A stretch of 9,042 nt of DNA from Pseudanabaenales cyanobacterium (GTDB taxonomy: Bacteria > Cyanobacteriota > Cyanobacteriia > Phormidesmidales > Phormidesmidaceae): contig JAKSDM010001731.1 in the NCBI GenBank assembly GCA_022360135.1, positions 1 to 9,042 on the forward strand, in the 5' to 3' direction. Positions within the stretch are counted from its first letter, which is position 1, and every line of letters starts with the position of its first letter. A program made the translations under genes and the position numbers. Positions 1 to 6,535 of this stretch are shown piece by piece. A model generated the notes under the pieces. It was not told the DNA's origin and did not search any database. It worked only from the letters and a program-made list of their open reading frames with translations.

Positions 1-97
1 AAAAAAATAAAAGGCGGAAAAAATTGGGAAGCGGAAACAGATATTTCCCGACTCCCCACTTCATCACTCCAATGCCTCGAAATGCTTTGCCCCCGTG

Positions 98-178
98 GTG
101 ATTCCTCAGTTACGCGGATGATTGAATCCTCGATCCTAAGGAGGGCGGGTTTAATAGTCGGTTTGATTCTGGAATCAC
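98..178. repeat. Spaced inverted repeat downstream of the symporter operon
   Basis: GTGATTCC at 98-105 is the exact reverse complement of GGAATCAC at 171-178, with a 65-base spacer. The spacer holds a weaker GAATC/GATTC pair (124-128 and 165-169). This could be part of a structured 3' untranslated region, or of the edge of a neighbouring transcript that lies left of the window. No known RNA family was recognised. The rest of 1-180 is A-rich at its left edge and shows no gene. An 8-base repeat at this spacing can arise by chance. Confidence 0.2.
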
Positions 179-181
179 TCA

Positions 182-209
182 GCAAGGGCGAGTGACCATT
201 CGCCCTTGC
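182..209 (-). terminator. Hairpin after the symporter gene, probable terminator
   Basis: GCAAGGGCGA (182-191) and TCGCCCTTGC (200-209) form a perfect, GC-rich 10-base-pair stem with an 8-base loop. The hairpin begins 24 bases past the symporter stop codon. No clear run of U follows it in either direction, so it is not a textbook intrinsic terminator. It may instead protect the 3' end of the transcript, or serve two converging transcripts. Confidence 0.5.
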
Positions 210-233
210 ATCTAGATAATTTGTTAAGTCTAC

Positions 234-1925
234 CTAATCCAGCTGTTCTTCCCCGATGTCTTCAAGTGGTGGTGGGACATCACCCGGGATACGCAGTTCC
301 TCTACCAACTGCTGAACTTCCAAAGGAGGCGGTGCAGTTAGCCGAGAAACAGTCAATGCGACCACAAAGTTGATGAACATCCCAACGGCGCCGATTCCCT
401 CAGCTGATACGCCAAAGAACCAGGGCTGCATCTCGTAGAACTTGACTCCTAGAATGTATGAAGTGGTAAAGATTAGGCCCGTCAACATGCCGGCGATCGC
501 CCCTTCCCGATTCATCCGTTTATCAAAGATACCCAGAATAATCACCGGGAAGAAGCTAGCGGCCGCTAACCCAAAGGCGAAGGCGACTACCTGGGCGACA
601 AAACCGGGAGGATTGATGCCGAAGTAGCCCGCAATGGCCACCGCAAACCCCACCATGATTCGGCCCACCATCACCCGTTGAGACTCCGAGGCATTGGGGT
701 TAACCATGCGGAAATAAACATCGTGGGCGACTGAGCTAGAAATCACCAACAACAATCCCGAGGCTGTAGACAACGCGGCGGCAAGGCCACCCGCCGCCAC
801 TAGGGCGATCACCCAGGGGGCCAGATTCGCCACCTCTGGCGTTGAGAGCACGATAATATCGCGGTCGATGGTAATTTCACTGGTTTCTTCCTCAGGGGTT
901 AATTCGATTACACCATCGGCGTTCTTATCATCAAAGGCCAACAGACCCGTGTTTTCCCACTTGCTGGCCCAATCCAGCTGACGCACCTCTGCAATCGTGT
1001 GATTATGCAAGCTGTCAATCAGGTTATAGCGGGCGAAGGAAGCGACCGCAGGGGCCGTGGTATATAGCAAAGCAATGAACAGTAGCGCCCAACCGGCTGA
1101 AAAGCGAGCGGCTTTGACATTGGGAACGGTGTAGAAACGAACAATCACATGGGGCAGCCCGGCGGTTCCCACCATCAAGGCGATGGTGATGAATAGAACA
1201 TCCAGCATGGATTTGTTAACAAAGGGTTGGGTATATTCCTGAAACCCTAGATCCAGCTGAACTTGATTGAGCTTTTCGACAATATCGCTGAAGGTAAACG
1301 CAAATTGGGGAATAGGATTGCCGGTCAGCACCCAGGCGATCGCAATGGCTGGAATCAAGTAAGCAAAAATCAGCACCATGTACTGCGCCACCTGAGTCCA
1401 GGTGATGCCCTTCATGCCGCCCAAAACTGCAAAGAAGGCGACGATAATCATGCCAATGATGACGCCGGTTTCAATATTCACCTGCAGAAATCGGCTGAAC
1501 ACGATGCCCACTCCTCGCATTTGACCCGCCACGTAAGTCAGCGATACAAAGATGGCGGCAATCACCGCCACCAAGCGAGCCACATTGGAGTAATATCGAT
1601 CGCCGACAAAATCCGGTACGGTGTACTTGCCAAACTTGCGTAGATAGGGCGCTAGCAACAGCGCCAGCAGAACATAGCCGCCGGTCCAGCCCATCAGGTA
1701 AATCGAACCGTCGTAACCCATAAAGGAAATTAGACCAGCCATGGAAATAAACGAGGCGGCGGACATCCAGTCCGCCGCCGTGGCTGCGCCATTGGCGATC
1801 GCAGGCACCCCGTGATCAGCGACAAAAAAACCTTTGCTGTCTCGCACTCGCGATCGCCAACCAATGTAAAGGTAAAGCAGAAAAGAAATGAGCACGAATA
1901 CAGTTGTCCAGGCTTCAACTGGCAT
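234..1925 (-). CDS. Sodium:solute symporter, large subunit (VC_2705-type, acetate-permease-like)
   Basis: This 563-residue polytopic inner-membrane protein belongs to the sodium:solute symporter superfamily (SSSF, TC 2.A.21). Such proteins import small organic solutes with Na+. The paired DUF4212 gene upstream and the sequence pattern place it in the VC_2705 subfamily, whose nearest characterised relatives are acetate/monocarboxylate permeases such as ActP; the substrate here is unproven. Visible landmarks are a first membrane helix at about 6-22, the conserved DWMSAASFISMAG segment (52-64), and a later helix with GGLAAALSTASG (379-390), where S386 and T387 match the expected Na+-site hydroxyl positions. 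The loop before that helix carries an acidic DDKNADGVIE stretch (332-341) resembling an EF-hand calcium loop. The C-terminus is acidic and proline-rich and probably cytoplasmic. The start codon follows an AAGGGGGGG ribosome binding site. No truncation is apparent. Confidence 0.9.
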   Translation of the reverse strand: MPVEAWTTVFVLISFLLYLYIGWRSRVRDSKGFFVADHGVPAIANGAATAADWMSAASFISMAGLISFMGYDGSIYLMGWTGGYVLLALLLAPYLRKFGKYTVPDFVGDRYYSNVARLVAVIAAIFVSLTYVAGQMRGVGIVFSRFLQVNIETGVIIGMIIVAFFAVLGGMKGITWTQVAQYMVLIFAYLIPAIAIAWVLTGNPIPQFAFTFSDIVEKLNQVQLDLGFQEYTQPFVNKSMLDVLFITIALMVGTAGLPHVIVRFYTVPNVKAARFSAGWALLFIALLYTTAPAVASFARYNLIDSLHNHTIAEVRQLDWASKWENTGLLAFDDKNADGVIELTPEEETSEITIDRDIIVLSTPEVANLAPWVIALVAAGGLAAALSTASGLLLVISSSVAHDVYFRMVNPNASESQRVMVGRIMVGFAVAIAGYFGINPPGFVAQVVAFAFGLAAASFFPVIILGIFDKRMNREGAIAGMLTGLIFTTSYILGVKFYEMQPWFFGVSAEGIGAVGMFINFVVALTVSRLTAPPPLEVQQLVEELRIPGDVPPPLEDIGEEQLD

Positions 1926-1927
1926 AG

Positions 1928-1936
1928 CCCCCCCTT
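1928..1936 (-). promoter_or_regulatory. G-rich ribosome binding site overlapping the upstream stop codon
   Basis: On the minus strand the bases TAAGGGGGGGCT lead directly into the symporter ATG. The TAA is the stop codon of the DUF4212 gene, so the Shine-Dalgarno-like AAGGGGGGG overlaps it. This layout supports translational coupling of the small and large subunits. The run of seven G is prone to slippage, which would change the spacing and strength of the site. Confidence 0.6.
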
Positions 1937-2222
1937 ATTTAATTTCTCGCTGTTCCGGTGTTTTCATTGGCTCGCGAATGCCATATTTGCGGTCAAGCTT
2001 ATCCATTTGGATAGCGTAGATAAAAATCAGGGCCACGAAGACATAGATGGAGCCTTGCTGAGCTACCCAAAAGCCAAGGGGAAGACTACCTAGCTTAATT
2101 GCATTTAAGGGCTGAACCAATAGAATGCCAAAAACCAGAGATACTAACGCCCAAACAATCAGTAGATTTCGGATCAGAGCTTTGTTGGCGCGCCAGTAAG
2201 CTCGCTGCTTATCTAGATTCAT
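1935..2222 (-). CDS. DUF4212 protein, small subunit of the sodium:solute symporter
   Basis: This 95-residue protein has two membrane helices, at about 19-36 and 54-72, and matches the DUF4212 / sodium-substrate symporter small-subunit family in length and pattern. Typical family features are the N-terminal YWR (9-11), LVFGILLVQPLN (29-40), LPLGFWVAQQGSIYVF (47-62) and a charged tail starting MDKLDRKYG (73-81). Members are almost always encoded directly before a VC_2705-type symporter, as here, with only nine bases between the genes. They are inferred to act as an accessory subunit in the membrane; the biochemical role is not well defined. The ATG is supported by a CAGGA ribosome binding site (2231-2235) eight bases upstream. 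It is the first gene of the operon. Confidence 0.9.
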   Translation of the reverse strand: MNLDKQRAYWRANKALIRNLLIVWALVSLVFGILLVQPLNAIKLGSLPLGFWVAQQGSIYVFVALIFIYAIQMDKLDRKYGIREPMKTPEQREIK

Positions 2223-2242
2223 AAATTATTTCCTGATGAGCG

Positions 2243-2309
2243 CCTGACTCAATGCAACTGCACTGGCTTATTCCTGGAAGAAATTACCTGCAGTTTCTTG
2301 AGAGTCAGG
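2243..2309 (-). promoter_or_regulatory. Extended stem-loop in the leader of the symporter operon
   Basis: Two nested exact inverted repeats fold together. The outer pair is CCTGACTC (2243-2250) with GAGTCAGG (2302-2309). The inner pair is AACTGCA (2256-2262) with TGCAGTT (2289-2295). They are separated by a small internal loop of 5 and 6 bases. On the minus strand the structure ends seven bases before the Shine-Dalgarno sequence of the DUF4212 gene, so it could affect translation or transcript stability. It matches no riboswitch class that I recognise. Confidence 0.4.
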
Positions 2310-2424
2310 TATTTAATGTTTTGAATTATTAGGGGTAAAGGTCTTAGGAAAATTGAAGATTTGTATCGACTTTGGCGTTAAATTGCGGGTCAGTTCTCAC
2401 CAATTGTGCAGCAGGAACGTGTGA

Positions 2425-2439
2425 GATAGGTGACCTATC
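2425..2439. promoter_or_regulatory. 15-base palindrome, candidate operator
   Basis: GATAGGTGACCTATC is a perfect 7+1+7 palindrome, the symmetry expected of a site for a dimeric DNA-binding protein. A looser pair, TCTCAC (2395-2400) and GTGAGA (2421-2426), lies beside it. The site is about 200 bases upstream of the symporter operon start and about 630 bases upstream of the glycosidase-like gene, so the first is the likelier target. The cognate regulator is unknown. Confidence 0.3.
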
Positions 2440-2444
2440 CATGA

Positions 2445-2618
2445 GTTTTATTTGCAGAACTCAACGTTGGAGACTATTGGATTGGCTGGAGTTTAGCCAA
2501 TGAAAACGGCTTAATTCTTACTGGCCGGGCAGGTCAGCGCACAGATGGGTTTATTGATGAGTGAGTGGTTGGCGTTGAGGGTAAGCCTGATAGCAAGACC
2601 TGGCGCACCGATGGTTAG
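2445..2618 (+). pseudogene. Possible gene remnant with an in-frame stop
   Basis: The frame starting at 2445 reads 39 codons of protein-like composition. It includes GDYWIGWSLANENG and then LTGRAGQRTDGFIDE before a TGA at 2562-2564. It continues in the same frame for 17 more codons (ending SKTWRTDG) to a TAG at 2616-2618. A TGA sits just before the stretch (2442-2444) and there is no start codon. This looks like a decayed fragment, but the family was not recognised and chance cannot be excluded. Confidence 0.2.
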
Positions 2619-2693
2619 GAAAGTTGAGCTCGCTATAGAACAAAATTAGTGAACTCATAGCGACTATGCTTAGTGTGTCAAAACGATCAATAA

Positions 2694-2873
2694 CGCAAGT
2701 TTCTGACAGGAGGGCTTGCTATCGAGGATCAAAAAGCGGTAGGACTACTGAATGAGACTGTTTCGATATATTCAAAACTTTTGGACTTTGTTATCCAAGA
2801 ACAGTTTGATATAAAGAACAGCTTCAAGAATATATTTTTTTTGGGATATTGGGTTCAGCCTATGTATGGCTAA
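2694..2873 (+). other. Short open stretch, possible small or decayed gene
   Basis: A frame open from just after a TAA (2691-2693) to a TAA at 2871-2873 encodes 59 codons. The last 50 have ordinary protein composition, for example EDQKAVGLLNETVSIYSKLL and FFLGYWVQPMYG. A strong AGGAGG (2708-2713) lies seven bases before codon ATC at 2721, where a start codon would be expected but is absent. This could be a small gene whose ATG was lost, a gene using a rare start, or coincidence. No family was recognised. Confidence 0.2.
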
Positions 2874-3072
2874 AGCAGGGATAAACAGAAAGTGATTATG
2901 GGAAAAACGGGTGAATTGCTTGTATAAAACTACGCTACGGTGCCCATAACCCCCTAAGCTCCAATCATAAAACCGCTAGGAAATACTCTTTGGTTTGTTT
3001 TTTTGTTAACTCATCTAAATTATCTATCCCTTAGTTCTATCGTATCATTATATACATTGCTTATATCCGCGC

Positions 3073-5337
3073 ATGTCGAAATCCTATTTCACGACCACAA
3101 GATTAGCCGCTACTTGGGTTAGCGCCTTAGCTGGAACCCTGTTTTGTTGGACCAGCGCCAGCTTATCCGCTTCCGCTAATAAGCAACTGACGCGTGATCG
3201 CGCCTTAAATAGGGTTGCAAATAGGACAGAAAGTGAACCATGGGCGGTCGAATTGAACTCGATATCTGCTTCTGAGGCAAAGGTTGAGGGTGCACAGGGT
3301 TTGGGGACAAAAGGCGTCCAACGGGCTTCATCAAACAGTACACTCACCAATGACGGACCGACTGTTGAGCTTGACTCAATCTTGGGTATCTCTGAAACGC
3401 CCTCTATGAGCCCTACTGGACCGAGGTTTTCGCCTCCCAGGACTGATCAGGCGCCAAACATACAACCGTTGGAAAACCTGGATGATCAAGCGGCTCCGCC
3501 AGGGCTCAATGTAGAGCCGGGGAATTATCCCATCAATCCTTACCTGTCCCTGGCAATGCAGCAGGAGTTGGATAATTTAGTGGGTCGTTTTGAGAGTGCG
3601 TTCTTCCGAGCCGCTTCTGCCAATCAGGTCTCTGAACTGGGCGCCAGTTCCCATGACCCAACCCTAAGAGCCAGCGCTGCCGAGTCGGATATGGGCGGCC
3701 TTGCCAGTGAGATAATCCGCCATCCGGTTCTGGCTGAAGCGCAGAAACTCATTCTGGACTGGCCTGAGCTGATTGAGCAAAGAGCTTATGGCGAGGCTCG
3801 TCAGCGCTGGTTGGCGGTTCGTCAAGCCTTGTGGGATAACTTCCCTATCGACCAACCGTTTGCTCAGCCAGAAATTCGCGCCATATGGCTGGATCGAGGC
3901 GCTATTGTTCAGGCCGGTTCCCGACGTCAACTGGCTGAGATATTCGATCGGCTGGCAGAAGCAGGGATCAATACCGTTTTCTTTGAAACTGTTAATGCTG
4001 GTTATCCCATCTATCCCAGCCGAGTTGCTCCCCAGCAGAACCCGCTGACCCGTCACTGGGATCCGCTGAAGGAGGCCGTCGCCCTTGCCCATGAACGCAA
4101 TATTGAGTTACATGCTTGGGTCTGGGCATTTGCTGCTGGCAATCAGTTGCATAACACTATCCTTAACCTGCCAACCACCTATCCAGGGCCATTGATTAAT
4201 TCCCATCCTGATTGGGCGGCCTATGACAATCAGGGCAATCTGATTCCCCATGGGCAAACCAAGCCATTTCTAGATCCCGCCAACCCTGAGGTGCGTAACT
4301 ATTTGCTGCGACTTTTGGCAGAAATGGTTAGCAACTACGACTTAGATGGAATTCAGCTGGATTATATTCGCTATCCCTTCCAAGATCCCGGGGCAAATCG
4401 CACCTATGGCTACGGTATCGCTGCTCGTCAACAGTTTATGCGGATGACGGGGGTAGATCCGATTGAGCTTTCTCCCCGACGAGATCCGCTGGCAATAGAG
4501 TCTGAGCAACGACGGCAGCGTTATTTGTGGGAGCGTTGGACAGACTTTCGGATTGAACAAATTAACACCTTTGTGGCAGAGGCCTCTCGATTGGTGAAAC
4601 GACAACGTCCCGACATAGTTATGTCAGCGGCGGTGTTTGCACACTCTGAGCATGAACGGTTGCAGAAACTTCAACAGGACTGGGAAACCTGGGCGGAACA
4701 AGGAGATATCGATTGGATTGTACTCATGAGCTACGCCAGGGATACCAATCGGTTAGAGCAGCTTGTTCATCCTTGGTTGGTAGAGAATGACTATGGATCT
4801 ACCCTGGTGCTTCCTGGGATTCGGTTATTGAATCTGTCGCAGTCAGCTACGGTTGATCAGGTACAAGCATTGCGAGATCTGCCTACGGGGGGCTACGCTC
4901 TGTTTGCTGTGGCAAATTTGACTAGTGGTCTGCAAACCATTCTGAACCGCACTCAAGGACAATCTGCTGCTGATTCTCCAGCGCTCATTCCCCAGAGAGA
5001 ACCCTTTCAAGTAGCGTCTGCTCGATTCCTGGCGCTTCAACAAGAGTGGAATTGGCTCCTGGAAAATCACCAACTCTGGATGGATCAGCAAAGCCTTGAG
5101 CGGTGGACTGCTGAGATCACGGGTATAAAACAAAATCTTGTCGACTTGGCTAATGATCCCTCCGCTACCCGACTGGCTCAGACACGGTCAAGTCTCAGCC
5201 AGTTACAGGTTATGCTAGGAGAAGGTTTTATCGATATCCGAGCGGCTAGTAGTCGGGATTACCGTCTGCGTTCTTGGCGGAATCGCCTGATTACTATCGA
5301 GCGGCTATTGACCTATGGGGAACACAGATTGCTATAG
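3073..5337 (+). CDS. Exported glycosidase-like protein, GHL10/DUF187 family
   Basis: This 754-residue protein has a GHL10 (DUF187, glycosyl-hydrolase-like 10) TIM-barrel domain at about 267-590. Signs of the domain are EIRAIWLDRG (267-276), the strand FFETVNAGYPIYPS (303-316), HAWVW (347-351), the hallmark DGIQLDYIRYP (425-435) and DWIVLMSYARD (547-557). D425, D430 and E305 are candidate active-site acids by position, not by proof. Residues 1-35 look like a signal peptide or signal anchor (hydrophobic 11-35), so it should act in the periplasm or cell envelope on a glycan; the substrate is unknown. Residues 36-160 are a low-complexity Ser/Thr/Pro-rich linker with a repeated VEL(N/D)SI (59-64, 98-103). 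The C-terminus (about 640-754) looks helical. No Shine-Dalgarno sequence precedes the ATG; this start was chosen because it gives the signal sequence. The gene contains no HIP1 site. Confidence 0.85.
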   Translation: MSKSYFTTTRLAATWVSALAGTLFCWTSASLSASANKQLTRDRALNRVANRTESEPWAVELNSISASEAKVEGAQGLGTKGVQRASSNSTLTNDGPTVELDSILGISETPSMSPTGPRFSPPRTDQAPNIQPLENLDDQAAPPGLNVEPGNYPINPYLSLAMQQELDNLVGRFESAFFRAASANQVSELGASSHDPTLRASAAESDMGGLASEIIRHPVLAEAQKLILDWPELIEQRAYGEARQRWLAVRQALWDNFPIDQPFAQPEIRAIWLDRGAIVQAGSRRQLAEIFDRLAEAGINTVFFETVNAGYPIYPSRVAPQQNPLTRHWDPLKEAVALAHERNIELHAWVWAFAAGNQLHNTILNLPTTYPGPLINSHPDWAAYDNQGNLIPHGQTKPFLDPANPEVRNYLLRLLAEMVSNYDLDGIQLDYIRYPFQDPGANRTYGYGIAARQQFMRMTGVDPIELSPRRDPLAIESEQRRQRYLWERWTDFRIEQINTFVAEASRLVKRQRPDIVMSAAVFAHSEHERLQKLQQDWETWAEQGDIDWIVLMSYARDTNRLEQLVHPWLVENDYGSTLVLPGIRLLNLSQSATVDQVQALRDLPTGGYALFAVANLTSGLQTILNRTQGQSAADSPALIPQREPFQVASARFLALQQEWNWLLENHQLWMDQQSLERWTAEITGIKQNLVDLANDPSATRLAQTRSSLSQLQVMLGEGFIDIRAASSRDYRLRSWRNRLITIERLLTYGEHRLL

Positions 5338-5343
5338 CTAGAC

Positions 5344-6447
5344 TCAAGTAATCAACTGTTCTGTCTGTTTTTCAAATACGTGGAAGGCATCCATGTCAAA
5401 AATCATATTGACAGAATCGCCCACCTTCATCTCAGAACGCCGATCCACTCGCGCTACAAACTGGTTATGGCTAGGGGTTGTGAGATAGCCAATCACCTCG
5501 TTTCCCATCATTTCGGTCATACAAACCTCCGCTTTGACGTGAGCAGCCTTGATGCCTGGAGGTACATAGTTGGGATCATGGATGTCTTCAGGACGGATGC
5601 CAAAAATGACGGGTTGGTTTCGGTAAGGTAAGTAGGCAACTGTCCGCTCTAATGGTAGTTTAAGCTGGAATGCATCGGTCGTAATCGACAAATTTTCTCT
5701 AGCGCCTGTGAGAGCGCCCTCAAAAAAGTTCATAGCTGGACTGCCAATAAATCCAGCTACAAAGACATTTTGGGGATGATTATAGAGGTTTTGGGGCGTA
5801 TCTACTTGTTGCAGCACCCCCTGATTGAGGATCGCAATCCGAGTGCCCATCGTCATTGCCTCCACCTGGTCATGGGTAACGTAGATAAAGGTGGCGCCAA
5901 GTTCCCGATGCAGTTTGCTGATCTCCGTCCTTGCCTGTACCCGCAGCTTAGCATCCAGATTAGATAATGGCTCGTCCATTAAAAATACAGCTGGATCCCG
6001 CACAATCGTCCGACAAACCGCCACCCGCTGTCGCTGGCCTCCAGAAAGTTCTCTGGGCTTGCGTTGCAGCAGCTGTTCAATTCCCATCTGGTGGGCGGCT
6101 CGCTCCACGCGCGCCTGGATTTCCCGCTTGCTCTTACCCTGCAGCTGCAGGCTGAAGGCCATATTCTCATACACCGACATATGGGGATAAAGGGCGTAGG
6201 ACTGAAACACCATGGCAATGTCCCGATCCTTAGGCGACATGTCATTGACCCGCCGTTCACCGATATAGATATTGCCCTCTGTCACATCTTCCAAGCCTGC
6301 CAACATCCTCAGGGAAGTTGTTTTACCACACCCCGACGGTCCCACAAATACCAAAAATTCTTGATCCTCAATCTCTATATTGAGGTTATTGACGGCGACA
6401 AAATCATCAAATCGTTTGGTAACGCATTCAAAGGTAACACTAGCCAT
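5344..6447 (-). CDS. ggtA: ABC importer ATPase, MalK/UgpC family (GgtA-like)
   Basis: This 367-residue cytoplasmic ATPase powers a carbohydrate importer. All nucleotide-binding motifs are present: Walker A GPSGCGKTT (36-44), Q-loop Q82, signature LSGGQ (134-138), Walker B VFLMDE (154-159), D-loop SNLD (162-165) and switch H192. The C-terminal MalK-type OB/TOBE regulatory region includes RPED (285-288). Length and layout are normal for the family. After the signature the helix reads RVAVCRTIVRDP, where most relatives have Gly and Ala at C145 and T147; this is probably neutral. The two permease genes lie upstream on the same strand, so this ATPase most likely serves them. In cyanobacteria one such ATPase may serve several permease sets. 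The ATG follows a heptamer repeat and lacks a Shine-Dalgarno sequence. The gene symbol rests on family resemblance and context. Confidence 0.88.
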   Translation of the reverse strand: MASVTFECVTKRFDDFVAVNNLNIEIEDQEFLVFVGPSGCGKTTSLRMLAGLEDVTEGNIYIGERRVNDMSPKDRDIAMVFQSYALYPHMSVYENMAFSLQLQGKSKREIQARVERAAHQMGIEQLLQRKPRELSGGQRQRVAVCRTIVRDPAVFLMDEPLSNLDAKLRVQARTEISKLHRELGATFIYVTHDQVEAMTMGTRIAILNQGVLQQVDTPQNLYNHPQNVFVAGFIGSPAMNFFEGALTGARENLSITTDAFQLKLPLERTVAYLPYRNQPVIFGIRPEDIHDPNYVPPGIKAAHVKAEVCMTEMMGNEVIGYLTTPSHNQFVARVDRRSEMKVGDSVNMIFDMDAFHVFEKQTEQLIT

Positions 6448-6452
6448 GTATA

Positions 6453-6513
6453 GATTTTGGATTTTAGATTTTGGATTTTAGATGGGGGACTCGGGATTGG
6501 AGATTGGGGATTA
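6453..6513. repeat. Heptamer repeat array between the GgtD-like and GgtA-like genes
   Basis: The 14-base unit GATTTTGGATTTTA is repeated exactly twice (6453-6480), which is four heptamers of the form GATTTT(G/A). After five more bases come four further heptamers: GGGACTC, GGGATTG, GAGATTG and GGGATTA (6486-6513). Short tandem heptamer repeats (STRR) of this kind are known from filamentous cyanobacteria. The array fills most of the 88-base gap and ends five bases from the ATPase start codon. Confidence 0.75.
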
Positions 6514-6535
6514 GGCTAATAGCGCTCGGCATTCC

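Larger units (their letters stand above)
2223..3072. other. 850-base intergenic region between divergent genes
   Basis: This gap should hold the promoters for the minus-strand symporter operon and the plus-strand glycosidase-like gene. It contains a leader stem-loop, a 15-base palindrome and two protein-like open stretches, listed separately. It also has a 7-base inverted repeat (TCGCTAT at 2630-2636, ATAGCGA at 2657-2663). The part from about 2760 to 3060 is AT-rich. No -35/-10 pair was convincing enough to call, and no tRNA or rRNA was seen. Confidence 0.6.

Noticed and set aside
1..180. Riboswitch or known cyanobacterial small RNA (Yfr type)
   Set aside because: No conserved core such as the Yfr1 motif or a cobalamin-type box was found; only one spaced inverted repeat is visible.
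1263..1643. 126-codon plus-strand open frame inside the symporter gene
   Set aside because: It lies opposite conserved membrane segments of the symporter and has an odd His/Asn/Asp-rich composition typical of an antisense shadow.
3003..3048. Promoter for the glycosidase-like gene (TTGTTA and TATCAT)
   Set aside because: The spacing between the hexamers is far from 17 bases and the region is AT-rich, so matches are expected by chance.
3664..4092. 142-codon minus-strand frame inside the glycosidase-like gene
   Set aside because: It lies opposite the conserved catalytic domain and has no protein-family pattern.
5979..6260. 93-codon minus-strand frame inside the ATPase gene, considered as evidence of a frameshift
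   Set aside because: The main frame is intact with all ABC motifs in order, so the second frame is only a shadow.
6453..6513. CRISPR-like repeat array
   Set aside because: Units are seven bases and contiguous, with no unique spacers and no cas genes; this is heptamer repeat DNA.
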